From the NCBI GenBank assembly GCA_025758045.1, contig CP107208.1:1178001-1242000 (forward strand): DNA of 64,000 nt, in the 5' to 3' direction. The notes under the pieces were generated by a model. The model saw only the letters and a list, made by a program, of their open reading frames with translations, ran no database searches and was not told the DNA's origin. Source of the stretch: Oscillospiraceae bacterium (GTDB lineage: Bacteria; Bacillota; Clostridia; Oscillospirales; Ruminococcaceae). Position numbers and translations under genes: made by a program. The first letter of the stretch is position 1. Every line of letters starts with the position of its first letter. Positions 17,023-25,527 of this stretch are shown piece by piece.

Positions 17023-18640
17023 CCCCACTTCGGGACAAAATGTCCCAAAGTCCAAATTCCGCAGGAAGAGCCGGCAGGAGCAAACGGCGGCGTCCAAGCT
17101 GCGGATGGAGCGCCGGTGCGAGAAGCTGGATGCCGCCCGGGAGAAGCTGGTAAAGCAGAAGCCACCGAAAAAGCCCGGGGCGGTCAAGTGTCTTGCCCAT
17201 ACCGCCGGACACGGCGTCCACGGCTTTGTGCATGGCAAGCTCTATGAGGTCGAGCATGAAAATGTCGGCACGGAGGGCGCACACCGTTCCGAGCTGGCGG
17301 CGGAGTCCGTGTACCGCTTCGGCAGGCGCAAGCTCCGCAAGGCCATCCGGGAGCACCCCACAAAAGTCGTGGAGCGTGCGGAGAGCAAGCATATCAAGGC
17401 CACAGCGGATTATTACTACCGCAAGACCGTGGAGGAACACCCGGAAATGCAGGAGGGCGGCGCGGTGTCCCGGTATCTGCAAAAGCAGAAAATCAAGCGC
17501 CAGTACGCAAAGCAGGCGCGGGAGGCTGCCAGACAGACCGCCAAGGCCGCCGAGGGTACGGCGTCCGTCACAGGCAAACTGACGGAAAAGGTGTCCGCCT
17601 ACATCAAGGAACACCCCGGAAGGCTGCTCCTGCTTCTGGCGGCGTTTCTTCTGCTGGTGGTGCTGCAATCGTGTATGTCCTCGCTGGTGACGGTGGGCAA
17701 CGGCGTGGCCGGAGCCATCGGCGCGTCCACCTATGCCGCCGAGGACGCTGACCTGCTGGGGGCGGAGGCCGCCTACTGCGCTCTGGAGGACGAGCTGCAA
17801 CGCTACCTCGACACCTACACCCGCACCCACGATTATGACGAATATCATTTTGACCTTGACACCATTGAACACGATCCCTATGTGCTGCTGTCCATCGTCT
17901 GCGCGCTCCATGAGGGCGAGTGGACGCTGGACGAGGTGCGGGGAACGCTCCAAATGCTCTTTGACCGCCAGTACATTTTGACCGAGGATGTGGTTGTCGA
18001 GGTACGCTACCGCACGGTCACAAGGACGAACAGCGAGGGCAACGACTACGATGTAGAAGTTCCATACAACTATTACATCTGCTATGTCACGCTGGAAAAC
18101 TTCAATCTCTCCCATCTGCCCGTTTACATCATGGGCGAGGAAACCCTGTCCCGGTATGCCTTATACATGGCGACGCTGGGCAACCGCCCCGACCTGTTCC
18201 CATCCTCGCCCTATGTGGGCAAGTACACCAACAAGCCCCCGGCACATGAGATCCCGGAGGACTATCTTGCCGATGAAACCTTTGCCGCCATTCTGAAAGA
18301 AGCGGAGAAGTATGTGGGATACCCCTATGTGTGGGGCGGCAGCAGCCCGTCCACATCCTTTGACTGCTCCGGCTTCGTCAGCTATGTCTACAACCAATGC
18401 GGCTGGGACTTCGGGCGGCTGGGGGCGCAGGGGCTATACAACATCTCCACCCGGACGAGCAATCCCAAACCCGGTGACTTGGTATTCTTCACGGGGACTT
18501 ATGACACGCCGGGGATCTCCCATGTGGGCATTTATGTGGGCGATGGCTGGATGCTTCATTGCGGCGACCCCATCAGCTATGCCAACCTCAACACGAGCTA
18601 CTGGCAATCCCATTTCTACGCTTACGGAAAATTGTTTTGA
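17003..18640 (+). CDS. CD1108-type NlpC/P60 peptidoglycan hydrolase of conjugation module
   Basis: The 545-residue protein has a long basic N-terminal region, one membrane helix (about residues 208-228), an extracytoplasmic spacer and a C-terminal NlpC/P60 domain with catalytic Cys in TSFDCSGFVSYVY and His in ISHVGIYVGDGW. It would cut cell wall peptides to open a passage for the conjugation channel. ATG 17003 overlaps the upstream ORF by 20 bp. The secretion ATPases it normally works with are absent here. Confidence 0.88.
   Translation: MSEQTSNPTSGQNVPKSKFRRKSRQEQTAASKLRMERRCEKLDAAREKLVKQKPPKKPGAVKCLAHTAGHGVHGFVHGKLYEVEHENVGTEGAHRSELAAESVYRFGRRKLRKAIREHPTKVVERAESKHIKATADYYYRKTVEEHPEMQEGGAVSRYLQKQKIKRQYAKQAREAARQTAKAAEGTASVTGKLTEKVSAYIKEHPGRLLLLLAAFLLLVVLQSCMSSLVTVGNGVAGAIGASTYAAEDADLLGAEAAYCALEDELQRYLDTYTRTHDYDEYHFDLDTIEHDPYVLLSIVCALHEGEWTLDEVRGTLQMLFDRQYILTEDVVVEVRYRTVTRTNSEGNDYDVEVPYNYYICYVTLENFNLSHLPVYIMGEETLSRYALYMATLGNRPDLFPSSPYVGKYTNKPPAHEIPEDYLADETFAAILKEAEKYVGYPYVWGGSSPSTSFDCSGFVSYVYNQCGWDFGRLGAQGLYNISTRTSNPKPGDLVFFTGTYDTPGISHVGIYVGDGWMLHCGDPISYANLNTSYWQSHFYAYGKLF
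17032..17046. repeat. GGGACA-TGTCCC palindrome, copy 1
   Basis: GGGACA and TGTCCC are separated by 3 bp, within the first codons of the NlpC/P60 gene. It is one of five related palindromes found only in the transfer and regulation half of element 1. Confidence 0.6.
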
Positions 18641-18652
18641 CAGGAGGTTTTT

Positions 18653-18904
18653 ATGGCTATCTCCAAAAGCGCAAAAATTCAGGCTGAGATCGAAAAGGTC
18701 ACGGCCAAGATCAACGAGCAGCAGGCACGGCTTAAAGAATTGGAGCAGAAGAAGCTGGAAGCGGAAAACAGCGAGATCGTGGAGATCGTGCGCGGTATGA
18801 GTATCTCCCTTGCCGATCTGCCGCTGGTGCTTCAGCAGCTCCGGGGCGGTGCTTCTGGTCACGGTGGCCAGAAGCCAACGGAACAGACGGAGGTGACGGA
18901 ATGA
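18653..18904 (+). CDS. DUF4315 family protein
   Basis: The 83-residue, highly charged, coiled-coil protein (KIQAEIEKVTAKINEQQARLKEL) ends in a flexible tail. DUF4315 genes usually sit between the NlpC/P60 and DUF4366 genes in conjugative elements of this type, as here. It starts 13 bp after the hydrolase gene with an AGGAGG site and overlaps the next gene by 4 bp. The role is unknown, probably structural in transfer. Confidence 0.8.
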   Translation: MAISKSAKIQAEIEKVTAKINEQQARLKELEQKKLEAENSEIVEIVRGMSISLADLPLVLQQLRGGASGHGGQKPTEQTEVTE

Positions 18905-19623
18905 AAAAACTGCGGCTTTTGCTGATGACGCTTTGTGTGACCGTCCTCATGGGTAGTATGGCGGTCACGGCCTACGCCGGGGGCGGTGAGGAATGGGATG
19001 GGCTTGACCAGGTGGAGCCGCTGCCCACCGAAACCGTTGACCCCGGCGATGGCTTCACCGAGGACGGCAACCTTGTGACCCGTGACCTGCTCTACGGTAA
19101 GGCCACCAACAAGCAGTTCATCACGGTGCAGACCAGCGGCGGCAATACCTTTTACATTGTCATCGACTACGATAAGCCCACCGACGAGGATGGTGAGCAG
19201 TACCAAACCTATTTCTTGAACATGGTGGACGAGGCCGACCTGTTGGCGGCGATACAGGCGGCGGGCGGTGAGCTGCCGGAGTGCTCCTGCTCCGATAAAT
19301 GCGCCGTGGGGGCTATCAACACGGATTGTACCGTCTGCGCCGTGAACATGAGCGAGTGCCAGGGCAAGGCCCCGGAGCCTGCGCCCGTGGTAGAGCCGGA
19401 GCCTGACCCCGAGCCGGAGCAGCCCAAGGCCACGGGCAACGTCGGTATGCTTCTGCTGGCGCTGGCCGTGGTGGTCGTTGGCGGCGTGGCTGGCTGGTAT
19501 TTCAAGATCTATCGTCCCAAAAAGCAGCAGGCCGCCGACGCTGCGGAGGACTACGGCGACGATTACGACGATACCCCGCCTTGGGAGGACGAGGACGAAA
19601 CGGAAAGTGAGGGAGAGGAATGA
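18901..19623 (+). CDS. DUF4366 family secreted membrane protein
   Basis: The 240-residue protein has a signal peptide (MKKLRLLLMTLCVTVLMGS, cleavage near AYA), an extracellular region with a cysteine cluster (CSCSDKCAVGAINTDCTVC), a Pro/Glu-rich spacer, a C-terminal membrane helix (about 180-200) and an acidic cytoplasmic tail. It is a standard partner of DUF4315 and may act on the outer face of the conjugation machinery. The coupling to both neighbours by 4-bp overlaps supports one operon. Confidence 0.8.
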   Translation: MKKLRLLLMTLCVTVLMGSMAVTAYAGGGEEWDGLDQVEPLPTETVDPGDGFTEDGNLVTRDLLYGKATNKQFITVQTSGGNTFYIVIDYDKPTDEDGEQYQTYFLNMVDEADLLAAIQAAGGELPECSCSDKCAVGAINTDCTVCAVNMSECQGKAPEPAPVVEPEPDPEPEQPKATGNVGMLLLALAVVVVGGVAGWYFKIYRPKKQQAADAAEDYGDDYDDTPPWEDEDETESEGEE

Positions 19624-19804
19624 GATTTACCAACAGCCCCTATGAGGACTTTATGAAAAAAAAAGCTACTTTAAGGGTGCTCCGCCCAACCTGCCGCCCA
19701 AAGGCTCCCGCTGCGACGGCTGCTCCTACTGGCGTGGGATCGGCTGCGTGTTCTGCTACCGGGAACAGCTCAAGCCCAAGACAGGGGGCAAACATGAGCC
19801 GTGA
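19620..19804 (+). pseudogene. Small cysteine-rich protein, frameshifted at a poly-A run
   Basis: ATG at 19620 gives MRFTNSPYEDFMKKK and then reaches a run of nine A (19655-19663). With ten A the frame would continue as SYFKGAPNLPPKGSRCDGCSY, WRGIGCVFCYREQ and stop at 19802-19804, overlapping the next gene by the normal few bases. With nine A it runs on out of frame into the VLP-domain gene. It could be a mutation, a sequence error or a slippage site. Confidence 0.6.
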
Positions 19805-20144
19805 ACTGACTCGGCAGGAAAGGGCGGCGATCCGCAAGCTGGTGACAAAGTGGTGCGCCAACTACGATAAAGACTATGGCTGCCTGCCACTGGACTGTCC
19901 CTGCTATATGCTGGGCAAGTGCTGGACGGGCGCTTATTGCCGCTATTTCCGCACGGCGGTGCTGCCCCTTGATCCCGTACTGGAAAGGTCACTGACCGTG
20001 GAGCGTATCACGGAAACCCGGCCTTGCCCGGTGTGCGGCAGGGCTTTTCTCCCAGATGGGCGGCAGCGGTATTGCTCCCCGGCCTGTGCCGGGACTGCCC
20101 TGCGGGAACAAAAGCGGGCGTATATGCGCCGCAAACGGAGGTAG
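19794..20144 (+). CDS. Cysteine-rich VLP domain protein
   Basis: The 116-residue protein starts at ATG 19794 (MSRELTRQERAAIRKLVTKW) and has two Cys clusters: CLPLDCPCYMLGKCWTGAYC and, near the C-terminus, CPVCGRAFLPDGRQRYCSPAC, a zinc-ribbon. These proteins are common in this family of conjugative elements and probably bind nucleic acid; no function is proven. The longer frame from 19620 is an artefact of the poly-A frameshift. Confidence 0.75.
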   Translation: MSRELTRQERAAIRKLVTKWCANYDKDYGCLPLDCPCYMLGKCWTGAYCRYFRTAVLPLDPVLERSLTVERITETRPCPVCGRAFLPDGRQRYCSPACAGTALREQKRAYMRRKRR

Positions 20145-20158
20145 TGCGTGGAAAAATA

Positions 20159-20198
20159 GCCCCGAAAAACGCCTGCATTTACAAGGCTTTTCCGGGGC
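20159..20198. terminator. Hairpin between transfer gene blocks
   Basis: GCCCCGAAAAACGCCT and AAGGCTTTTCCGGGGC pair with an 8-nt loop, followed by GCTTTT. It probably ends or attenuates the operon that starts upstream of the NlpC/P60 gene. Confidence 0.6.
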
Positions 20199-20275
20199 GC
20201 TTTTGGGGTGGGCGGTATGTTTTCCCGCCCGCCACTGTTTTCGCAGAAATGCTTTCCACATCCAAGTGCCGTGGC

Positions 20276-20297
20276 TTTGGGACATTTTGTCCCAAAG
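20276..20297. repeat. GGGACA-TGTCCC palindrome, copy 2
   Basis: CTTTGGGACA and TGTCCCAAAG form a near-perfect 22-bp palindrome 22 bp before the start of the next gene. The location suggests an operator. Confidence 0.65.
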
Positions 20298-20318
20298 TCC
20301 CGGCTGAAAGGAGGACTT

Positions 20319-21275
20319 ATGCCTAAATATTATGAGATCAGCGAGGCGTCGGCAAAGCGGGCAAAGGACATGAACAGCTATTCCGACTATGCCACCGGCT
20401 CGGCCACGGCGGGCTACCGGGCGATGGTGGATGAAGCCTATGCGCTGGCAGAGAAGCAGAAAGCGCAGGTCAATCCCATGTACCATGATAAGATTGATGC
20501 CCTTGTTGACCGCTACACCCGCAGGCTGGCGGAAAATCTTAATGAGCGCAACGCCATTGACGCCCGTGTTCCGTCCATTCTGATCACCGGGGGCGGCAAT
20601 TTCCCCGTGGCGAAAAAGGCCATGCAGAACGCCGCCCGGGATCGCAACTACGGCGAGTACGCCGAAATTGAAAAGCTGCTGGACAAAATCCGCTCCACAG
20701 GCCGGGGCGGTATCAGCGCCGACGATGACCTCGCCGTGGAAAAGCTCACAAAAAAGCTGGAGGGGATGGAGTCCCAGCAGGCCACGATGAAGGCGGTCAA
20801 TGCCTACTACCGCAAGCACAAGACGTTGGAGGGCTGCCCCGAGCTGACGGCGGAGCAGGTGGAAAAGGTCAAGGCGTCCATGTCCCAAGACTGGCGCAAA
20901 GACCCCGTTCCGTTTCCGTCCTATCTGCTCACCAACAATAACGCCAATATCCGCCGTGTGCGCCAGCGCATTGAGGAGTTGAGCCATAAGGCGGAGTTTG
21001 TCGGCTGGACATTCCCCGGCGGTGAGGCCAAGGTCAACGAGGCGGAGAACCGTTTGCAGCTCATTTTTGAGGAAAGGCCGGATGCCGATACCCGGCAGGC
21101 GCTCAAAAGCGAGGGCTTCAAATGGGCACCCAGCCAAGGGGCATGGCAGCGGCAGCTCAATCAGAACGCCATCCGTGCCGCCGCAAGGCTGGACTTCCTG
21201 CGCCCGGAGGACGGCAAAAGCCCCTATCAGCTCCAGCCCTTTGCAAAACGGGCGGAAAAGGATGTATCACGGTGA
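20319..21275 (+). CDS. Conserved element protein of unknown function
   Basis: The 318-residue soluble protein starts after AAAGGAGG. The first part is helical and charged (ISEASAKRAKDMNSYSDYATGSATA, YRAMVDEAYALAEKQK), and the C-terminal third contains WTFPGGEAKVNEAENRLQL and EGFKWAPSQGAWQRQL. The last motif recalls the DNA-associated C-terminal region of DUF3560-type proteins of mobile elements, but this is not certain. It heads a short operon leading to mobC. Confidence 0.6.
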   Translation: MPKYYEISEASAKRAKDMNSYSDYATGSATAGYRAMVDEAYALAEKQKAQVNPMYHDKIDALVDRYTRRLAENLNERNAIDARVPSILITGGGNFPVAKKAMQNAARDRNYGEYAEIEKLLDKIRSTGRGGISADDDLAVEKLTKKLEGMESQQATMKAVNAYYRKHKTLEGCPELTAEQVEKVKASMSQDWRKDPVPFPSYLLTNNNANIRRVRQRIEELSHKAEFVGWTFPGGEAKVNEAENRLQLIFEERPDADTRQALKSEGFKWAPSQGAWQRQLNQNAIRAAARLDFLRPEDGKSPYQLQPFAKRAEKDVSR

Positions 21276-21284
21276 GGAGGGTAT

Positions 21285-21848
21285 ATGGACAAAAACCAAG
21301 GCTATGAGATCATCAAGGCCGTCATGCTGGAAAACGGCAGGGGCTTTGCACTGGGGTATCATCCAACTGCGCCCTCGCCCTATTTCACATGGGCTTGCTA
21401 TGATGACAAGGACGGCCAGCGGCAGTATGAATGGGGGCATTATGGCAGCGACCGTGCCGCTCTGGAACAGGATTTTGCGGCGCGGGTGCAGGAGTACCAG
21501 CGCCTTTACAATGTCGGTGTCAAGCAGACCGAGGCTCCCGGCCTTTACAAGTATTATTCTACTCAGCGCCCCGTGGACATTGGGACATTCCCCAAGCCGC
21601 CCCGCAACGCCCCGGATGAGATCGTCAACTATGATCAGCGCGTTCTGGTTGAAAATGGGTCGTTTCTGGCGTGGGGACATTTGACCTACACACGGCCATT
21701 GACCAAGCGGCAGGCGTCTGACTATGAGCTGCGGCCTGCGCCCGACAATCCCGACAGGCCCCGCCCGATCCGGGAGCAGATGAAAACCGCCGCAAAGCTG
21801 GCCGAGGCTGACCGGGGGGCAATCCGTCCCCAAGAAAAATGCCCCTGA
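21285..21848 (+). CDS. Conserved element protein of unknown function
   Basis: The 187-residue soluble protein is rich in aromatic residues (GFALGYHPTAPSPYFTWACYDD, QYEWGHYGSD) and ends in a charged tail. It starts 9 bp after the previous gene with GAGGAGG. The aromatic, acidic composition is reminiscent of helper or antirestriction-like proteins of conjugative elements, but no motif confirms that. Confidence 0.55.
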   Translation: MDKNQGYEIIKAVMLENGRGFALGYHPTAPSPYFTWACYDDKDGQRQYEWGHYGSDRAALEQDFAARVQEYQRLYNVGVKQTEAPGLYKYYSTQRPVDIGTFPKPPRNAPDEIVNYDQRVLVENGSFLAWGHLTYTRPLTKRQASDYELRPAPDNPDRPRPIREQMKTAAKLAEADRGAIRPQEKCP

Positions 21849-21874
21849 CCGGGGCGACAGATAGGAGGATATTT

Positions 21875-22048
21875 ATGGAGCAGGAACATAATCCCAACAA
21901 GAACGCCGAGCTTGCGGTGGAGCAGAATGGGAACATGATCGACGGCATCATCAACAATCTGCCTGTGCTGCCCCCGGAGGAAAAGCCGCTGGACAAGGTG
22001 CGGGAACACCCGCCCAAGCGCCGCAGCCGGGAGCGTGAGGAGCGTTGA
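21875..22048 (+). CDS. Small element protein upstream of mobC
   Basis: The 57-residue protein starts at an ATG after AGGAGGATATTT. It has an acidic N-terminus and a strongly basic C-terminus (KRRSREREER). It overlaps mobC by 4 bp, so the two are translationally coupled. It may be an accessory factor of the relaxosome. Confidence 0.6.
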   Translation: MEQEHNPNKNAELAVEQNGNMIDGIINNLPVLPPEEKPLDKVREHPPKRRSREREER

Positions 22049-22389
22049 CAAAAAAGCGGCGGCGTTCTGTCCATCTTCATGTGATGGTGACACCGGAGGA
22101 GCAGGCGTTGATCGCTGACCGTATGGCCGAGGCCGGGATCTCCAACATGGGAGCCTATATGCGGAAAATGGCTTTGAATGGCTATGTGCTCCATGTTGAT
22201 CTCTCGGACATCCGGGAGCTGGTGGCCTTGCAGCGGCGGTGTGCCAACAACCTAAACCAAGTGGCCGTCCATGCCAACACCTACGGCATCTATCCCTCGG
22301 AGATCGCGGCGCTCCAAAAGGACTATGCCGACCTTTGGGAGCCGCTGTCCGAACTGTTGAAAAAGCTGTCGGCGGTGGTGAGCCTATGA
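22045..22389 (+). CDS. mobC: MobC-family relaxosome protein
   Basis: The 114-residue protein starts at TTG 22045 within the preceding stop overlap. A basic N-terminus is followed by a ribbon-helix-helix-like part (VHLHVMVTPEEQALIADRMAEAG), then the MobC hallmark RCANNLNQVAVHANT. It would bind oriT and help the relaxase nick. The relaxase normally follows at once; here a terminator and a DUF262 gene on the other strand intervene. Confidence 0.85.
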   Translation: MTKKRRRSVHLHVMVTPEEQALIADRMAEAGISNMGAYMRKMALNGYVLHVDLSDIRELVALQRRCANNLNQVAVHANTYGIYPSEIAALQKDYADLWEPLSELLKKLSAVVSL

Positions 22390-22393
22390 CCTG

Positions 22394-22429
22394 CTGGGGA
22401 ACGGCGCAAGACCGTTCCCCAGCTTTCTT
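22394..22429. terminator. Intrinsic terminator after mobC
   Basis: CTGGGGAACGG and CCGTTCCCCAG form an 11-bp stem followed by CTTTCTTTT. It would stop transcription from mobC before the relaxase gene, so the relaxase probably lost its original promoter. Confidence 0.85.
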
Positions 22430-22447
22430 TTGAAACAATTCTTCTAA

Positions 22448-23617
22448 TCACATACACTTCTGCTCAATAAGCGAGTTGAAAATATCACGACGCTCGGTAT
22501 TAGATTTGTTGGTAAAATCTACGGAGTCGTACCATTTTATCAAGAACTCCCTTGTGCTATCGTCAATGTCAAACCCATTAAATACAAAGTACCCGATGAG
22601 ATAATTGATATAATCAATCCGATCCGGTTTCTTTAACTCGTTACTGTCCATGAAATCCAACACGGTATCTAATGCCTCTAAAGTCAAAGAAAAACATTTG
22701 GTTAATTCCGCTGGCTTTAAATTGCAGAGTTGATTCTCTTTGGTGTCAGAAGGAATAGGAGCATAATTGTTAGAATGAGAGCGTCCTGTGATTTTTTCAT
22801 AAGCAGGATTAAGTGCCGCAATAGGATAAGATACAGTCGTTTTTTGAGGGGTAAAGAAGTCCTCAAAACCAACTTCTACCAACTTGCTTCGGAAAAGATT
22901 AGTGTACTGTGTGTAGATATCAATACCATGAGCTTTGAGTTTAGAGAAACGCATTTGAATAATACTAACTCGGCTACCAGCATTATTCAAAACCTCAAAC
23001 CATTCGATTTGTTCATCTTCTGACAAATCTTCGGCAGAATTAATGGTGTAGTTATAGTTTTTTATTTTGCTTTTAATCTGTAAAAGTAAGCTCATGATTT
23101 CAGGGGCTCGGAGTGCAGATCTCTTCTGCACATATTCAAAAAGTAGCGCATCATCTTTGTGAAGAAGAACTCCTGCTGGAATTTGATTGTTCCGAATTGC
23201 ACCTTGCACCTCAGTGAAAACTCCCTTTCCCAAGTCCAGAACAATATTCCTGAAATCCTCGTGGTTGACATATGCCTTATAATTTGTTGTTAGGCGTTGC
23301 TGACCATCAACAACAGAATACTGCCCACGCTCCACATTATCCAGTAGTTCTCGGTCAATAAATGAGACCTGCGGCACACAATCCTGTGCATTTAAAATAA
23401 CATTTATGGAAATTGGTGATACGGGAGCTTTACCTAGCAACTGGTAATTAAGCAATGCAATTGATTTTGCAATAGTCCAGCTGAGGTCTCTTTGATATAG
23501 AGGCAGGGAAATCGACTGGTTATCAATTTTCTGACACATATCCACAATTGACATTTGGTGGCTCTTTTTGGTCGGATTAAAGGAAGCTGCTTTGACTAAT
23601 TCTTTGCTGATTCTCAT
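22448..23617 (-). CDS. DUF262 (GmrS/SspE N-terminal-like) protein, candidate defence gene
   Basis: This 389-residue protein carries the DUF262 signature: LPLYQRDLSW near residue 38 and YSVVDGQQRLTTNYKAY near residue 99, part of the ParB/sulfiredoxin-like fold used for nucleotide-driven sensing in GmrSD, BrxU and SspE systems. I see no DUF1524 HNH nuclease in the C-terminal half. It is AT-rich, on the opposite strand, and lies between mobC and its relaxase, so it is a recent insertion. It starts after AAGGAGTGACATT. An anti-phage or anti-plasmid role is inference from the family. Confidence 0.8.
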   Translation of the reverse strand: MRISKELVKAASFNPTKKSHQMSIVDMCQKIDNQSISLPLYQRDLSWTIAKSIALLNYQLLGKAPVSPISINVILNAQDCVPQVSFIDRELLDNVERGQYSVVDGQQRLTTNYKAYVNHEDFRNIVLDLGKGVFTEVQGAIRNNQIPAGVLLHKDDALLFEYVQKRSALRAPEIMSLLLQIKSKIKNYNYTINSAEDLSEDEQIEWFEVLNNAGSRVSIIQMRFSKLKAHGIDIYTQYTNLFRSKLVEVGFEDFFTPQKTTVSYPIAALNPAYEKITGRSHSNNYAPIPSDTKENQLCNLKPAELTKCFSLTLEALDTVLDFMDSNELKKPDRIDYINYLIGYFVFNGFDIDDSTREFLIKWYDSVDFTNKSNTERRDIFNSLIEQKCM

Positions 23618-23817
23618 AATGTCACTCCTTTTGTAGTAGCTGCTTAAATTAGCAGCTATATTGTTTTTTGCTAATTATATCAAAAATAAGAAAAAAGTCA
23701 ATAGCTGCTCTTTGGCTCGGCACCATTAGTATCAATTGAGAGTAGGAATCGATTTAAAACATTCAATGCGGCGGCTGACAGTAGCCGCCGCTTGTCATAT
23801 CGGAAGGAGGGCTGCCT

Positions 23818-25242
23818 ACGGCCACGACCTACTACAAGAAGCACAAAATCAGCAAGGGCGAAACCATCGCGCAGTCCTTGAAAGAGCGGTTTGACTACGG
23901 GCAAAACCCGGACAAGACCGAGGGCGGCGAATTGATTTCCTCCTATGAGTGCGACTACATGACCGCTGATGCGGAGTTCCTGCTCTCCAAGGCCAAGTAC
24001 AAAGCCGCCACAGGCCGGGAGCAGCGGCGGGACGCGGATGTGCTTTGCTATCAGATCCGCCAGTCATTCAAGCCCGGGGAGATCACGCCGGAGGAGGCAA
24101 ACCGCATCGGCTATGAAACGGCGATGCGCTGGACAAAGGGCAATTACGCCTTTTTCGTTGCCACCCACACAGACAAGGCACACATCCACAATCACATTTA
24201 TTATAACTCAACCTCGCTGGACTGCACCCGGAAGTTCCGGGACTTTATCGGCTCTGGCCGTGCGGTACGGCGGCTCTCTGACCGCATTTGTCTTGAAAAT
24301 GATCTGTCCGTCATCACCAACCCCAAGCTGCACAGCAAGGGGCGCTTTCTCCATTACGGGGCATGGCTGGGGACGGAGCGGCAGCCCCCATACAAGGAGC
24401 AGCTACGGCTTGCCATCAATGAAGCTCTTGCTAAACGCCCCGCCGATTTTGATGCTTTCCTCCGGCTCATGGAGGCGTCCGGCTACACAGTCAAGCATGG
24501 GCGCGGCGGTACGATCTCTTTTCTTGTTCCGGGGCAGGAGCGGGCGACCCGGCTGCGGGCATCCACCCTCGGGGACAGCTACGATCCCGAGAACATCAAG
24601 GCCGTCATCGCCGGGGAGCGCCCGATCCCGGAACAGCCTGTTTCTGTACCTGCGCCCTCTCGCCGTGTCAATCTGATCGTGGATATACAGGAGCGCCTGC
24701 GCTCCGGCAAGGGTGCGGCCTATGCACGGTGGGCAAAGGTCTATAACCTTAAACAGATGGCGGCGACGCTTCAATTCATGCAGGAGCAGAATATCACCAA
24801 GTATGACCAGCTCTCCGCAAAGGCCGAGAACGCCGTTTCCCGTTTTCACGCTCTGACCGAGCAGCTCCGGCGGACGGAGGCTGACCTGTCCGCAACATCC
24901 GAGCTAATGGGAGCCGTAGTGCGGTACGCCAAGACCCGCCCCGTCTTTGATGGGTACAATGATGCCAAGTACAGCCGAAAATACCTTGCCGAGCATGAGG
25001 CGGAGTTGGCGGACTACCGGGCGGCCAAGGCCACAATGGGAGAGCTGCTGGGCGGTGAGAAGCTGCCCAAGATGGCAGAGCTAAAAGAAAAACGCCGCCA
25101 ACTGGCGGCGCGGAAAAAGGCACTCTATACCGAGTACCGCTCGGCGCAGGAGGAAATGCGGCAGGCCGTGGCGGTCAAGGCCAACATTGACCATCTGCTG
25201 GGCGTCACGGACGGCCAGCGCAAAAAGGAACAGGAGCGATAG
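23818..25242 (+). CDS. MobP-type relaxase with ACG in place of ATG
   Basis: The 474-residue relaxase nicks oriT and pilots the strand during transfer. The N-terminal domain shows QSLKERFDYGQNPDKT, a metal-binding THTDKAHIHNHIYYNS and DFIGSGRAVRRLSD; a long helical tail with coiled coil follows. Homology to the family start (ATTYYKKHKISKGETIAQSL) begins at 23821, preceded by AAGGAGG, but the expected ATG is ACG at 23818. Translation may use ACG poorly or begin at TTG 23878, which would remove the first catalytic region. The gene may be impaired. Confidence 0.85.
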   Translation, partial: TATTYYKKHKISKGETIAQSLKERFDYGQNPDKTEGGELISSYECDYMTADAEFLLSKAKYKAATGREQRRDADVLCYQIRQSFKPGEITPEEANRIGYETAMRWTKGNYAFFVATHTDKAHIHNHIYYNSTSLDCTRKFRDFIGSGRAVRRLSDRICLENDLSVITNPKLHSKGRFLHYGAWLGTERQPPYKEQLRLAINEALAKRPADFDAFLRLMEASGYTVKHGRGGTISFLVPGQERATRLRASTLGDSYDPENIKAVIAGERPIPEQPVSVPAPSRRVNLIVDIQERLRSGKGAAYARWAKVYNLKQMAATLQFMQEQNITKYDQLSAKAENAVSRFHALTEQLRRTEADLSATSELMGAVVRYAKTRPVFDGYNDAKYSRKYLAEHEAELADYRAAKATMGELLGGEKLPKMAELKEKRRQLAARKKALYTEYRSAQEEMRQAVAVKANIDHLLGVTDGQRKKEQER

Positions 25243-25339
25243 CGCACGGTGACGCAGACAAATTACTTTGGGCATGGGGTGCCCCGCAAAGTCGCAAGAC
25301 TTTGTGGGGAGAGGAGGCACAACGGAGCGGGCGGATTTT

Positions 25340-25354
25340 GGGACATTTTGTCCC
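25340..25354. repeat. GGGACA-TGTCCC palindrome, copy 3
   Basis: This copy lies about 100 bp downstream of the relaxase, inside the dyad-rich region proposed as oriT. Its flanks TTTT and AAAG extend the match to copy 2. Confidence 0.65.
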
Positions 25355-25379
25355 AAAGTAGCATAGCGGAGTTTGTGCT

Positions 25380-25515
25380 GACGAGTCCCAAAGCCGGGTT
25401 TGGGGAGGCTCCCCAACAAGCATTTTTGCAGCCCGCCGGGATGCAAAAATAGCAAGTGTGGCTACACTTGCCCTGCTTGCCGTTGTGCGTGCCCACAAAA
25501 GTGTGAAAAAACGGA
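25380..25515. other. Candidate oriT of the MobP relaxase
   Basis: Several inverted repeats follow the relaxase gene: GGGGAGGCTCCCC near 25404, ATTTTTGC/GCAAAAAT near 25419-25450, and GCAAGTGT/ACACTTGC (25452-25471) followed by CCTGCTTGCC. A cluster of hairpins next to a GC-rich strand with CTTGCCCTGC is typical of oriT sites served by this relaxase class. The nick site is not proven. Confidence 0.45.
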
Positions 25516-25527
25516 GGCGGCGTTTTT

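Noticed and set aside
20208..20318. N-terminal extension of the 20319 gene
   Set aside because: The ATG at 20319 has a strong AAAGGAGG, and the extension would read through a terminator-like hairpin and a palindrome.
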